Of a stretch of 64,000 nt of DNA, positions 32,984 to 45,569 are shown piece by piece. The stretch covers positions 124,001 to 188,000 of the forward strand of contig NRSV01000008.1 of assembly GCA_002286855.1 (NCBI GenBank). The letters are read 5' to 3'. Below the pieces are notes generated by a model. It searched no databases, was not told the origin of the DNA, and was given only the letters and a program-made list of their open reading frames with translations. The translations under genes were made by a program, and so were the position numbers. Position 1 is the first letter of the stretch. Each line of letters starts with the position of its first letter. The DNA comes from Bipolaris cookei. Lineage: Eukaryota > Ascomycota > Dothideomycetes > Pleosporales > Pleosporaceae.

Positions 32984-35617
32984 ACCAACAAACAGCGTAG
33001 AGGTGGAAGTCGTGGGGGCGTTCAATGGAATAGGGTGCTATGAAACGGAGGTGTAGCGTCGGAGGAGGCAAACAATGGTTGAAACTGCCAACCGTTAGAT
33101 AATGGGATCCCAATAGCGCAACGGCGGAGACGTTGATGGTTCCATCTCATGTGTCGCAGGTTCAAGGCATCATTTGGGGCATTGGGCCGAGAGGCTACTG
33201 CGTACGGACTGCTTACCGAACGACTTAATTGGGAAGCGATAACAATGGGCTGACGACTGAGAGGCGCGTTTCGGCTGCCAATGTTTTGAATCGGTCCTAT
33301 GCAACTGTCACTGGACCCGTTGAGACTATATACTGATCGGACAAGTAGCCCAGCGCGCACAATCAGACGAAGGGCAGCATGGAGCTTGCGAAAAGCAGTA
33401 AGGACTGTAGCTGGGTGACCGCATGCATATCCATGGCCAAAAACATGGGAAGGGGAATGACATCGGCCGCGCGCTGGTTCACGCTACTTATTCCCACCCC
33501 TGCGACGCCCTCCGTCATCATCCTGGTTGATGCACGTGCAAACATCCATCGCTGTTGAAAATCCACGGCAGCCCAGCCGCCAACCAATCTCCTCCCTCAC
33601 TCAACACCATGCCTCCATGGCCGCTGCTGTAGCCCCAAGGCCGACGTGCAAATGGCAACAAAAGGGAAAAAAATCTGCGTGGCGGATCCTCACAATGCAC
33701 CTCCAGCCAGCCCAGGCCAACGCCGCTGCGGCCTGGCCACCTCTGCCGTTTGACATGTCCACGAACGGCAATGGCCCTCCTATTGGCTGGAAAAAAGCCC
33801 ACACTGATCCGGAGATGCACCTCTCTCCATTTCCATTTCCATTCCCATGTGAAATACAGTCTAAGGAACGAACGGCATCTGAACACAGTATCAACGGCAG
33901 TCTCAATATCGAAACTCAAATCGATCCTTTATCTCCATGTAGACAGCGATCAGGCTTGTACGTTAGTATACCGTGATATCCGGACAGGCCTTGCTCGACA
34001 GCGGGATGTCACCAGTATTTGCTGATTGGGCAATGTCTATATCTGGAGAAAGATGGAGCCAAAAAGCTTGCCTTGCAACAAATATGGACCATACCGCATG
34101 AGCATAACGAACATCTCCACTTGCCTTGTGCGGGGCGGAAGCGGAAACAATATGCCACTCGAACATTGCTTGCTGCAATAATTCAGATCTGCCGATACTT
34201 ATCGAATGGCGAACGAGATACCACATGACGCAATCCTTGCAGGACGATGTGCAATTGGTTACCATATATTTGTAATTCTGGAGGACAAGAATAAGTGCGC
34301 ACAAGAGGCAACGTCTATCCAGATCCCCACGAAATTACATGCGGCTGCCAGCCACCCGTTCCAGGGTCTTCGATCCAGAGCAGAAGTGGGTCTAATCCAC
34401 TCATCGCCCGTAGGTCCGTAGAGCCGCGGCAACTTTTTAGTCGAGAGTCCACAGCGGCATGGAGCAACACGACTCTGGCTGCCTGAAGCAGAGTAGAAAA
34501 ATGAGTCAAAAGGCTCTAGATCATGTTCATAATTCTAAGCAGAGCCCCACGCGGCATCTTCCATTCGTAACAACCCCCTTCGAGACGTGAATGGCAAGTC
34601 CACCCAAGCATTGCTGAGATACACTCACCTTTTCGTATACAAAAAATGTTCCTTTTGAGAACCAAGACCCCAAAAGGATAGATATGCATAGCCGAAGTGC
34701 CACAGACTGCGGCGCAATCAGCCACATTGGCATTGCTTGTCTTGACTTGACGTGTCTGCAAGGCGTAGGTATACGACATGCATGCGGGCGCTGGCCTGTC
34801 AGATCGCGTGCTCACCTACCTATACAAGCAAGCAGGTTGCAGGGATCTGGGATTTCTATATACGACATGGGGCATATGCAGCTGCAACCACCCAGTTGGG
34901 ATGGACGTAGTTCCACTGGCGAGGCCGATGCCGCCCACGTGGGTGCTCTGGATGGTGTGTATTTGATTTCAGACACTGGCAAGTTACGGCACTTTACATT
35001 GCTGCGTTTTAAACTGCACGTTCGATGCCGTGCCGATGGATTTCGATGGATTCACAGTTGACGCTGGCGGGGCTCGCTTGACGCAAAAGGATGCGCTTGG
35101 TCTGGATTGTCGTTGTCGTACGACATGGACACTGAACTATTACAACAGCGCCACAACAGATACTCTTGTTCATTAGGCTAGTAAGGCAATTAAATCTTCA
35201 ACTACCGGTAAAGATAAATTTGTAATCAGCAACACACGCGATGTTTGCCTAGGCTGACACTGAGTATCAATTGCAGTCCTACATGCATATGCGCGCAGAA
35301 ACACCTGATGCAACGCACAATGTACAATGTACATACACTTCCAACTTGCATGCCACGTCTCTCCCTGTCCCATGTACCATCTCTGTTATCTATCTCTTGG
35401 CTCAAAAGCAAGACCCGAATTTATACACCTCATCTTATCTTCGAACTTTTTCCTCCACTCTTTCCCTCACACGTCGGTACTTCGCCATGCACCCAAGAAA
35501 AAAGCGCGGTGAAGGCAACATGCAATACCTAAAACATGCTGCGATAAAAATGCAAGCCACGAGATGTGCTGGCACATACAATTGCCAAAAAAGTTAGCCA
35601 GCAAGACATTGAATCAA
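32984..35617. other. intergenic, nothing recognised
   Basis: 2.6 kb. The right end is the 3' flank of the GNAT gene and the left end is the promoter of the SPX gene. Overlapping open frames of up to 149 codons (33527-33976 and its antisense) look non-coding. The region around 35.25-35.5 kb is CT-rich. I searched for spliced exons and tRNA boxes and saw none. Confidence 0.5.
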
Positions 35618-36414
35618 TCAAGCTATCATAACCCAGATCTTGACCCCCTCACCGTCCTCTTTCCTCTTCCCATCGCTCCCCACCTTACCCTGCCCGAACA
35701 TATGCTCCTCCAACATCTCCATTCCCAAATGCTTATACACATCCCTGCTCTTCTCCGACGTCGCCTCCAGCACAACCGGCCAGCCTTTCTCCTTTGCCAT
35801 CTTGAGCACCGGTCTCATCACGTCGCTAACTTTGTGATTGCGACTCTTGTCGTTTGAGGGATGCTCGCGGTAGTTCCCCAGCAAGGAGAGATGCAGCATG
35901 TGCGTTGCGCTTGGGGGTAGATGTTTTCTCTTTGTCTTGTGCGCGGCAAGGTTGAGTTCGGTGACAGCGGGAGGGTAGTGCGGGGAGATGATGGGTTCGT
36001 CTGTTATAGGTTCGAGACGCCTGTGCTGTACATATCAGTTCTTTTATTCCACCATCATCCAGTCCAATTTCGAGAAATCGGGGATTGCTTATTCTTTCTT
36101 TACATGATTTGGAAGGGAAATAGAAATAAAGAGGTGTAGAAAGTGTGGGGAATAATAACGTACCATACACTCGTGATTCCACTCCCCGCAACAGTAATAC
36201 TCCGCGCCCCACCTGCCACCATCCCCGGAATCACTTCTGCGAAAACTTCCTTGTTGTATTCATAACTAATGTCTGTTTCGCCTCTCTTGGCTAGCTCGTC
36301 GACGAGCACGTAGCGCTGGAAGGGATCGTCTTTAAAAGTCTCGCCTATGATTTCTACGGCGTGGTCGAGTGTGTCTTCAATTAGGCCGACAGGGATGGGA
36401 ATTTCACTTCCCAT
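35618..36414 (-). CDS. GNAT-family N-acetyltransferase-like protein
   Basis: Two exons (36414-36164 and 36020-35618) give 217 aa. The protein starts MGSEIPIPVGLIEDTLDHAV and ends with KGWPVVLEATSEKSRDVYKHLGMEML, the typical GNAT C-terminus in which the last helix and strand follow the acetyl-CoA site (SRDVYKHLGM). The motif A region is represented by LSLLGNYREHPSND and is weak. The 143-nt intron is longer than most here; its donor GTACGT and acceptor CACAG keep frame and restore the protein between GITSVW and RLEPITDEP. Substrate unknown; many such fungal proteins are small-molecule acetyltransferases. Confidence 0.75.
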
Positions 36415-37138
36415 CTTTCTGTTAAATCCGCTTGAATAAATATGTTCTCCTGTAAAAAAAAAGATGGGGAGTTGTTTCTCTTTCTTCGTAAGGAAGAAGG
36501 AGATGTTTTTGGGAACCGTAGGGGAAAAATATATGGCAATGCACGAGGTCGAGATTGGGGAAATATGCCAAGTAAATTTATAGTAAAGAATCTGAGCGAC
36601 TGGGACTATGTAGATGACTGGTTTGAAAGTATATGTAATGACACGGACGGTTTGGTCATGCCTGAATTGGTCGGGCCGAAAGAAGAGCGTATTTTGTAAG
36701 CACCGGCTGGGCGTTTTTGGGCTTGTTAACTTGAGGGGTATTACAGCGTTAGCTGCGTGCGTAGTCATTTCTGCCATGGACATCGATCGCTCGTTCGGCT
36801 GTTAGTATTTCAAGTGGTGAAGTGTCGACCACAACCGGGGGTAAGCCGGAATCCACAATGTTTGGGAGTGGGGTTTCGGCATATGTTTTAGGTACTTGTT
36901 GCGGCTTGAAATGATGCCAACTGATCAGGTACGTAGTCTGCAACGTTGGAATTTTTTGCATTACTGGTCACTCATATCGAAGACGATTATTTTTTTTTGG
37001 TCTTGAAATACATGAAGCAATGTCACAGCCTACCTCCCATATAGAGTACTGCCTCTGGAGAAACACCATACTATACACATAATATGCAACACCCGCATAT
37101 GTTAGCCCCGAACAGACTTATCCGCTTTCTTTCAATGC
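36415..37138. other. intergenic
   Basis: 724 bp: the promoter of the GNAT gene and the 3' flank of ILV6. An in-frame extension of the GNAT frame to 36783 exists but looks random. Confidence 0.55.
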
Positions 37139-38165
37139 TTAACCCGGGGGAAGCAGGCTGTTGTCAACAACATCTTGTGCCTCCATCTCCTCGACTTCTG
37201 CGCTATTGTGGAGAGGAGAGCGGGGTAGAGCCATTAGACCTATTCCAACGTTAGTGTTGATCCTTAGGTAAAGTTTCGAGCTACGTACCAGTTCTCGCCG
37301 ATTCGAGAATTCCAAATGGTGCAATCAGCTTCATGTACGAGTCGATCCTGGTGGGCTTTGCAGAAACCTCTACTATGCAGTTGTTGGTGCTAATATCAAG
37401 CACTTTTCCACCAAACTGATGAGTCATGAAGGTGATGGCGCGTAGATGCTCATGCTTGTGTCGGAGCGCCTGGCTGATGGGTAGGTTTGTGGGGTGGTAG
37501 TCCTTCCTCAGCGACTCACGAGCAGCCTCGTGTGCCGCAGCGTTGCGCTCATCCTCTGACATGTTCTCGGCTTCACGACGATCTGTCTCAGGCGGCTGGG
37601 CCATTTCGCGGTGGTGTGCAAGGAGTTCCTCAAAGTACTCAGGCCCGAGAATCGAGACCTTTGCGAGAAGCAGCTCGCGCTGAACGAGGGGTGACTCGGT
37701 ATAGTCGAGCACAGCCCAGACAGGGACTAGGTCCTCCAATTGGCGGCGGGCTTGTTCTATAACTCCATCCTGCCCTTGAAGCACAATTGTCATGCGCGAG
37801 AGGTCATCGACTTCGGTGTTACAGACGACCAGACTGTCAATATTGAAGCCACGGGCGGCCAAGATACCGGATACACGGGACAGCACACCAGGCTCGTTCT
37901 GGACCAGGCAATTGAGGATATGGCTCTTTGGCGGGGCTTGTGATGGAAGCGGTGTCTCATAGAGGATGTTACTGACGGCGGCGGGCGCCGACCATGCCGG
38001 AGGACGGTCTTCAGTTGGGAGCGGCGCGATGCGGCGGTGGAGGGCCTTGTAGGCGAGTGCCTGTGTGGATGAGGAGCTGGACGCCCTCTGTTGCAGGCGG
38101 AGGGTGCCGGCGCATTGCCTGTTGAGGAGGCTGCGCAGCGGCAGTACTGCACGCCGGGAGGCCAT
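37139..38165 (-). CDS. ILV6: acetolactate synthase regulatory (small) subunit, mitochondrial
   Basis: Regulatory subunit of acetohydroxyacid synthase (with Ilv2), the first step of valine, leucine and isoleucine synthesis in mitochondria; it confers valine feedback inhibition. Two exons (38165-37289, 37239-37139) give 325 aa. The start ATG at 38165 opens a basic, Ser-rich presequence (MASRRAVLPLRSLLNR). An ACT domain follows at about 80-155 (HILNCLVQNEPGVLSRVSG, RGFNIDSLVV), then the C-terminal ALS_ss_C domain with ITFMTHQFGGKVLDI and IAPFGILESARTG. The short second exon encodes LMALPRSPLHNS. It is complete and ordinary. Its promoter is shared with the KH-domain gene (263 bp between start codons). 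Confidence 0.96.
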
Positions 38166-38428
38166 TTTGGGATAAATACGTGTGTATACGTAGCAGAGCA
38201 GAGTATATAGAAGCGAGGGAGTCGTACAGTCAAATACAGCGCCGGTCCCAAGGCCCGGCCGATGGTCGGAGGAGGCGCTAACGGGCAGGTGCAGCCGCGG
38301 CACGCTAAGTAAGCGAGCAGCAGCTATGCCCAGGCGAACAGTGATTGACTGGTGCGTCCATCTTGACCTTTGACTTTGACATCGACCCTCGCCGCACGTC
38401 TATCTTACCTCCAAGTGCCCACTGCACC

Positions 38429-40438
38429 ATGTCTGAAGAACGCCGTCCGCGATCCCGCTTTGATAGCGACGAGCCGGAGCGTCCGGCACGTTCGCGCTTC
38501 GACACTGATCGCCGCTCCAGGTCTCCGTCGCGACGAGAATCCGAGTCGCATCGCGCTCGCAGCCCCATTTCTCGTGAAGGCACAGACAGCCCTGCCTCGG
38601 CCAGCTTCAAGAACAAGGCGGCTGCGGCTGCGGCTGCGGCGGCTGCGAGGATCAACGCGCAGATTCAGGCGAAGAAGGGCATCCAGCACGTCGATGTGCC
38701 GCCAATTCGCTCTGTATGTCCCTTACCAAACCTCTTCACCTATATCTCACCACTAACCGTGCCCAGGCGCCCACTCCTCCAGTCGCCAAGTCGCCCGCAT
38801 CCAACTCTGCTGCGGCCATCAGCAACGAGACATACCAGCAGGATGGTGACTACATCAAGGACATTGAAATCAATGATCTCCGTAATCGTTATACACTGAC
38901 CAAAGGAGCCACACAAAAGAGGGTAAATAACTGTTTTTGCTGTTCACTGATCGTTTAGGATCATGTCTTCGCTCTGCCCTGGGAGCCGGACTCTGTTTGC
39001 GCATCTCTCTGCATGGAGAGTCAGAGCTTACTTGATCTTCTAGCGCGCCCCAAACCCCGTTTATCAGATGCTAACCTCCATGTGATATCTAGATCAAAGA
39101 CGAGACTGGCGCCGGTACGCATCCCCCGACTACACCTGCTGATGTTTAGAATTCCTGCTTATACATGCAAGATGTCACCACTCGTGGAGAATACTATCCT
39201 GACAAGAACATGGCCACTGCTGCTGTAAGTTGATGTTTCTAGTTTCAGCATGCAAAGGCTAACCAATGTCGCAGAACCCTCCGCTCTATCTCCGCATTAC
39301 TAGCACTTCGAAAGAGGGCCTCGAAAAGGCTGTAGCAATGATTGAAGAGATGAAGAAGGAAGATCTTCCCAACTTAGTTGATGAACGTCGTTTCCGCCGT
39401 CGCGAGCCCGAGAACTTTGAACGTGACGAGTTTGGTCGGGTATGTCTCTCTGTCCACTCGGGCCAACACGTCGCTAACTAGGAACAGCGCAAGTGGCCGG
39501 AAGAGAAGATCTCCGTAGGTCTGGAGCCTATTAGTGGCTTTAACTTGCGAGCACAGGTTGTCGGTCGCGGTGGCGACAATGTCAAGTTTATCCAACAGGA
39601 GACAGGCTGCAAAGTGCAAATCAAGGGTCGCGGTTCTGGTTTCATGGAGCCCAACTCCGGCCAAGAGAGCGATGAGCCCATGTACCTTCACATTGCGTAG
39701 GTGCCATCTTGCTGTCATGTATATCTATGCTGACAAGACGTAGCGGACCCCGCCCTGAAGGCGTAGCCCAAGCGAAGCAGCTCTGTGAAGAGCTGCTCGA
39801 CAAGGTAAAGACAGACTACCATGTTTTCAAGGACCGCCCTGCGTCAGCTCGATTTGGTGACCGCGACGGCTACTCGGGTGGCCGACCAGGATACGGCGAC
39901 CGTGGCGACCGTGGCGACCGTGGCGACCGTAGCAGAAGCGAAAGCTATGGTTACGGAGGCTCTGGTGGCTATGGCGGCTATGGCGGGCATGGTGGGCAAG
40001 GAGGCCATAACGGTTATGGTACCCAGGAGAGCCACATGTCACCAGCTGCTGCAACGCCAACTGCCGACGCGAACAGCCAGGCCTTTGACTCGAATGCTGC
40101 CCAAGCATGGATTGCATACTACCAGCAAAACCCTGACCAAGACCCCTATGCCGCATATGGAGGTTATCAAGCATATCTTACCATGCAGCAGCAGCAGTAT
40201 GCCGCTTACTATGCTCAGGCCGGTTATGGACAAACTCAGTCGCCTGCTCCAGGGGCCGGTGCCGCTGCACCACCTCCACCACCACCTTCCGAGCCTGCGT
40301 CGGCTGGCTATGGTGCTCCTCCGCCACCACCCCCGCCCGCTGCATCGCCTTCAAACTACGGCGCGGTACGTATACACTATAATTACAAGATGGTCTCAGC
40401 TAACATGCCATTAGGTCCCTCCACCGCCCGGCTTGTAA
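38429..40438 (+). CDS. KH-domain RNA-binding protein (KHDC4/BLOM7-like)
   Basis: Eight exons: 38429-38713, 38767-38922, 39093-39114, 39172-39224, 39275-39439, 39488-39696, 39744-40365 and 40415-40438, giving 511 aa. The N-terminus is Arg/Ser-rich (RSRFDSDEPERPARSR) with a poly-Ala stretch. The centre has TTRGEYYPD and a KH-like fold with LRAQVVGRGGDNVKFIQQ (GxxG as GRGG). The C-terminus is Gly/Tyr-rich with GDRGDRGDR, then Pro-rich (PPPPPPS). This layout matches the KHDC4 family, linked to splicing through the Prp19 complex in animals; the nuclear role here is inferred. Exon 3 is only 22 nt and encodes IKDETGA. The 170-nt intron 2 is unusually long for this locus. Confidence 0.85.
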
Positions 40439-41191
40439 GTGTCAAGCAACGACTATGATCTCGCACTTACGACAGCCTTTCATCTTGACTTGATTGATTG
40501 AGCACAGTTCGAAAAAAACTCTCCTGTAATGATTCGCAGCATGTCGGGTGGCGTTAGAAATAATACCTGTCGCTTCGGCGAGCTTGCTTGGTTGCTATTG
40601 AGCCACGTCTCTGCTGGCAATTAGGTATAGTATTAGTCTGTCCGTATGGACTTAGTACTCTCATTAGGATACCAATTTTAGTGTTTTCTTAAAAAATGCT
40701 TGACATTGTGATACATGTGCGAACGCAATTTGGGTGTCAGGGTTCATGAGGCAGCGATTGATCCTATTGCTCTGTAAATAAAATTCCGTGAATCTCATAA
40801 ACACTAGACTCGATTTGACTACTAAATTCGCAATCAGTCAAGTCCACTGCTCTCTGGACGCATCTTTTTTTTATGATGACGTCCACATGCTTTGTGATTG
40901 GATAGAAGCTGTAGGGGTTCTCCACACGAGAGGCGTTAACGTTCGCGTCCCTGACCCTAACCCCGGTACGTGCAGACTTGCGGAGCGATGTCGCTGGAGA
41001 TAATTTGTGCGAATGTGCACCTGTCCTTTGCCATTGTGCTGACGCCACCAGACAAGCCTCAGGATGCGGTCTCAAATAATCTGTGCTGGCCAAGTGGCCA
41101 AGTACAGGGTGAGTTTATCATCTCCTAGATAAAAAATATACAGAATGCGGCAAAAGTACAACACTTGAACAGTCATACTTGAGCATCTACA
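40439..41191. other. intergenic; probably holds the first exon of the aconitase gene
   Basis: 753 bp. The aconitase frame has no ATG at its visible 5' end and an in-frame stop at 41180, so a short leader exon with the start codon probably lies in the distal part of this stretch. A possible donor GTGAGT at 41109 was noted, but the phase with a nearby ATG does not fit. Confidence 0.4.
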
Positions 41192-43878
41192 GTGAAATCC
41201 GCCAATGTACAGGACAGAACACTGACAGCCTCCAAGCCTTACCTAGTTTCCTCACTCCGTCAATCCGCCCTACAACCTCGAAGATTTCTAGCCACGACTC
41301 ATGACCTGCCCAAGGCTCGCAATGTCGACATTGCCTCGCGCACCCTGCCATATGCCAAACTACTCTCTCGCCTAGAGGAAGTACGGCGCGTGCTTGGCTC
41401 CTCGCGCCAATTGACCTTGGCTGAAAAGATATTGTATTCGCATCTCGAGAACCCCGAGGAGTCGCTCTTGAGCAACACAAATGGCGGAAGAGATATCAGA
41501 GGCCAGGCAAACTTGAAGTTGAAGCCCGACCGCGTGGCAATGCAGGATGCTAGTGCACAGATGGCTCTGCTGCAGTTCATGAGCTGTGGACTTCCAACAA
41601 CAGCGGTCCCAGCAAGTATACACTGCGACCATCTTATTGTTGTAAGTATCATTTCGTCATATTGTCTTGATCTTAGAGCTTTCATACTGATACATTGTCG
41701 ATAGGGCGAGAAAGGCGCCGAAGCCGATCTTCCACAATCTATCGCGGGCAACAGCGAGATTTTCAATTTTTTGGAGTCGGCAGCAAAGAAATATGGAATC
41801 GAGTTTTGGCCACCGGGTGCAGGTATCATCCACCAAACCGTGCTGGAGAACTACAGTGCACCAGGTGTAATGATCCTGGGAACTGACAGTCACTCACCGA
41901 ATGCTGGTGGGCTGGGCTCCATTACCATCGGTGTAGGTGGTGCAGATGCAGTGGATGCTCTAGTAGATGCGCCATGGGAGCTCAAGGCACCCAAGGTCCT
42001 CGGTGTAAAGCTCACTGGAGAGCTCAGTGGATGGGCCTCTCCAAAGGATGTGATTCTGAACTTGGCTGGTCAGCTCACAGTCCGGGTACGTACGATTGAG
42101 AACTGTGTAGTGCTTCATACTAATAGATGCTTAGGGTGGTACTGGCTACATCATTGAATACTTTGGCTCTGGAGTGCAGTCTTTGAGCTGCACTGGCATG
42201 GCGACTATCTGGTAAGTGCATAGTTCCCTGATGTGTTGCGATTGTGACTAAAAAGAATAGCAACATGGGTGCTGAAGTCGGCGCAACTACATCACTCTTC
42301 CCCTTCTCTCCAGCGCATGTCCCTTACCTACAAGCCACACATCGCGGATCAATTGCCAAAGCAGCCACCAAGATCTCCCAGTCGCCAATGCAACAAAACC
42401 TCTTGCGATCCGACCCAGACGCCGTCTATGACAAGGTTATTGAGATCAACCTCTCAGAACTTGAACCGCATATCAACGGACCTTTCACTCCGGACCTATC
42501 AACTCCTCTCTCCAAGTTCAAGTCAGTAGTAGAAGAAAAGGGATGGCCAAAGACATTTGGGGCAGGTCTCATTGGCAGCTGCACGAATAGTTCCTACCAG
42601 GATATGACTCGTTCAGAAGAGATTGTGAAGCAGGCGTCAGCTGCGGGCCTCAAGCCGAAGGCTGACTTTTTCATCACACCAGGCAGTGAACAAATCCGGG
42701 CAACATTAGACCGAGACAACACTCTATCTACTTTTGCTTCTGCAGGAGGTACTGTTCTGGCAAACGCTTGCGGGTGAGTTCCCTCAACACCTTCTGTATA
42801 AAATTCGCAATACTGATATACTCATTGACCCTGCATTGGTCAGTGGAAGCGCACAGACGAGGTCAAGAAGGGCGAATCTAATGCCATCTTCACATCTTAT
42901 AACCGCAACTTTCCCGGTCGTAATGACGGCAACCGTGCGACAATGAACTTCCTCGCATCCCCTGAACTCATCACTGCCATGGCATACTCTGGTTCCACAA
43001 CCTTCAACCCTATGACTGACAGCATTCCCACGCCGTCTGGTGAACCTTTCAAGTTTGCGCCACCAAAGGGCTCTGATCTACCTTCTGAGGGATTCGCAGA
43101 TGGTAACCCAGATTTTATGCCCACACCAGGTGTACCTGACCCGAGCGTCGAGGTCATTGTATCGCCTACCTCTAGCCGTCTGGCACTGCTCGACCCCTTC
43201 CCAGCATTCCCTGACTCTGAGTTTACAGGGCTTCGTGTCCTCTACAAAGTCAAGGGACAGTGTACAACAGACACCATCTCTGCAGCCGGCCCGTGGCTCA
43301 AGTATAAGGGCCATCTGCCCAACATTTCTGAGAACACACTGATCGGTGCAGTCAACGCGGAAACAGACGAAGTCAATGTTGCTTATGATGTGGATGGCAA
43401 GAAATCCGGTATTCCTGAGTTGGCAAAGAGGTGGCGCGACCAAGGTATTGAATGGCTCGTCGTGGCAGAGCACAACTACGGTGAAGGCTCTGCACGTGAG
43501 CACGCCGCTCTGCAGCCACGTTACCTAGGAGGACGCATCATCCTCGCCAAGTCTTTTGCCCGAATCCACGAGACCAACCTCAAGAAGCAAGGCATTGTAC
43601 CTCTGACATTCGCAAACGAGGCCGACTACGACGCCTTTGCGGCTTGCGACCAAGTTGCCACAAGGGGGCTGTTGGATGTATTGAGGAGCGGTGGCAAGGG
43701 AGAAGTTGAGTTGGTTCTCAAGAAGAAGGATGGCAACGAGAAGGTGGTCAAGACCAAGCACACGCTCTCGCAAGATCAGTGCGGCTTCGTCCTTGCTGGC
43801 AGCGCGCTCAACCTTTTGGCGAGGAAGGGAAGGGAGATGAAGGAGGAGATTACTAGGAGTGCCGAGTTGACTGACTAG
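41192..43878 (+). CDS. mitochondrial-type aconitase, second paralog (Aco2-like)
   Basis: Iron-sulfur hydratase that isomerises citrate and isocitrate or, in Aco2-like forms, acts in lysine synthesis. Supported exons: 41192-41641, 41705-42085, 42135-42211, 42261-42773 and 42828-43878, together 823 codons to the stop. Landmarks are a presequence-like start (SSLRQSALQPRRFLATTHDL), PASIHCDHLIV, LGTDSHSPNAGGLG, the first cluster ligand in GSCTNSSYQDM, the other two in NACG and PCIGQW, and NYGEGSAREHAA. Two oddities: no ATG at the 5' end (a leader exon is probably missing from this model), and the intron between the Cys codons (42774-42827) starts GTGAGT but ends TTG instead of AG. Divergence from classical Aco1 in the middle (ELSGWASPKDV) suggests the second paralog. 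Confidence 0.85.
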
Positions 43879-44354
43879 AAGTCAGTTGACTGGATGGAGA
43901 CAATGACGAAGATTAAAATTTGAAAAGGAAACGGCGCATGGCGCTGGTGGTGTATAGTTCCCGGGTATTTCAGCAATCAATGGCAATTCAGACATGTATT
44001 GAATAGCCCCTTCATGATTTGTGATTTCCCCATTACTATCTTGGATTCTCGAGGAGTTTTACTGAAAAACTTAGGAGCTTGAATGACTTCACTGACTTCC
44101 CCGAAAAGGCCCACTAGTAATATCAGGTCACGTGGTGTGTGTATTAGCTTCAGATGTCTTACTTCGTGTTTCCTTTCTAGATCAATCTCAACACGCCATG
44201 AGAGACTTGTTGACCACCACATGAACCAATTGTGGGGCCACAACCAAAATGCTCTGCAAAATCAATTAGTATTGCATGGCAATGCGCCGCCGGCGAATTC
44301 GTTGAGAAGAACTTTTGTCGACAAGCAGAATTCTTCGTTGAAGATTTTGCTACA
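43879..44354. other. intergenic
   Basis: 476 bp between the aconitase stop and the resolvase start. The resolvase frame stays open back to 44232 but has no upstream ATG. Nothing else was seen. Confidence 0.55.
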
Positions 44355-45569
44355 ATGGCACCGAAACCACGTGCCATAACGGCAAAGGGACTGCAGTCAC
44401 TCCTTGTACGCATCGGTTTAGCATCATCAGGGACCAAGTCAATCCTTGAGGAACGCTTTCGAAACAATTTCACCAGACCCCGTCTCTTTGCTCGTCATCT
44501 AGAATGGGAAACCTCGCGGCCTACAGACCAAAAACTCCGCATCATGAGCATCGACATGGGTATCAAGAATCTAGCTTTCTGCGAGGTTAAAGTCTCATAC
44601 CCAGTGAAACACAGTCTGAATGCGAAGATGGATGTCTTGAGGTGGGAAAAGGTGGATCTTGCTTCTGCAAGACAACAAGGTGCGACTGAGAGTCGCCAAC
44701 TAGACACGACCAGACTGGGTGACGCGGAAACAGACGCAGACGAAGATGTGGATCCTTATTCCCTGGATACTTTATCTAAAACTGCGTACAAGCTTATTAA
44801 AGAAACGATACTATCTGGGTCTCCGAATGTCATCTTGATCGAAAAGCAGAGGTGGCGATCAGGCGGTGGTAGCGCGGTACAGCAGTGGACGCTTCGCGTG
44901 AACACATTGGAAGGCATGTTATGGGCTGTACTGGAAACGATACAGAACGAGACAGATGCCACCCAGACAAACAAGGAAAAGCAGAAGCTATACGACATTT
45001 TTGCCGTAGATCCAAAGCGCGTAGGGCACTACTGGCTCGGACAAAATGCCCAGCGTCTTGCCGCCGACGAAGCTACTTCCTCACCCGTAAAAGACATTCA
45101 AAACGAAGCGGAAGGCCACCCCACACTCAGCCGCTCCAAAGCCGAAAAGAAAGCTAAAATCTCTCTCCTGCGCTCCTGGCTCACTGCATCCCCTCCCTCC
45201 ACCTCATCCACGATCACTAAATCAACGCCCTCAATCTCCTTCGTAATTAGCAATAACGCACAGCCCGCCTACCGCGCCCTCTGCTTCCCCTCCACGCCCA
45301 CCCGCCGCAAGAAGAATAGTGAGTTCAAGGATGCAGAGTGTGTACTCGGCGATATCTCAGGATCCGAAATAAAGAAGCTGGACGATGTCACTGATTGCTT
45401 TCTCCAGGCCGCGGCATGGGTGAGCTGGGAGTCGAATCGCGTGCAGCTATGCGATATTTGGAGGAGGAACGTGAGACGAAGTGGCGGCTGGATGGATGAT
45501 AATGAAGTGGATTTGAGTGAGTTGAATAATGATCGGTTACTGGAGATGGTGGAGGAGGTTGAAGGGTGA
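44355..45569 (+). CDS. CCE1: mitochondrial Holliday junction resolvase Cce1/Ydc2 type
   Basis: Structure-specific endonuclease that resolves four-way junctions in mitochondrial DNA. Single exon of 404 aa from the first ATG at 44355 (MAPKPRAITAKGLQSLLVRI). The N-terminal 45 residues form a SAP-like helix-extended-helix (TAKGLQSLLVRIGLASSGTK). The RNase H-like catalytic core has IDMGIKNLAFCEV (first acidic residue), VILIEKQRWRSGGG (second) and a C-terminal LDDVTDCFLQAAAW (paired aspartates), all matching the family. An insertion rich in Ser/Thr and Lys lies before the last motif (about 275-320). Complete. Confidence 0.9.
   Translation: MAPKPRAITAKGLQSLLVRIGLASSGTKSILEERFRNNFTRPRLFARHLEWETSRPTDQKLRIMSIDMGIKNLAFCEVKVSYPVKHSLNAKMDVLRWEKVDLASARQQGATESRQLDTTRLGDAETDADEDVDPYSLDTLSKTAYKLIKETILSGSPNVILIEKQRWRSGGGSAVQQWTLRVNTLEGMLWAVLETIQNETDATQTNKEKQKLYDIFAVDPKRVGHYWLGQNAQRLAADEATSSPVKDIQNEAEGHPTLSRSKAEKKAKISLLRSWLTASPPSTSSTITKSTPSISFVISNNAQPAYRALCFPSTPTRRKKNSEFKDAECVLGDISGSEIKKLDDVTDCFLQAAAWVSWESNRVQLCDIWRRNVRRSGGWMDDNEVDLSELNNDRLLEMVEEVEG

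Noticed and set aside
33527..33976. Overlapping sense and antisense frames of 130-149 codons
   Set aside because: Both strands are open because of base composition; neither shows a family or conserved motif.
36415..36783. N-terminal extension of the GNAT gene
   Set aside because: The extension is hydrophobic and irregular; the Met at 36414 starts the family-like sequence.
44232..44354. Upstream extension of the Cce1 frame
   Set aside because: There is no ATG in this part of the frame; the first ATG at 44355 gives the normal family start.
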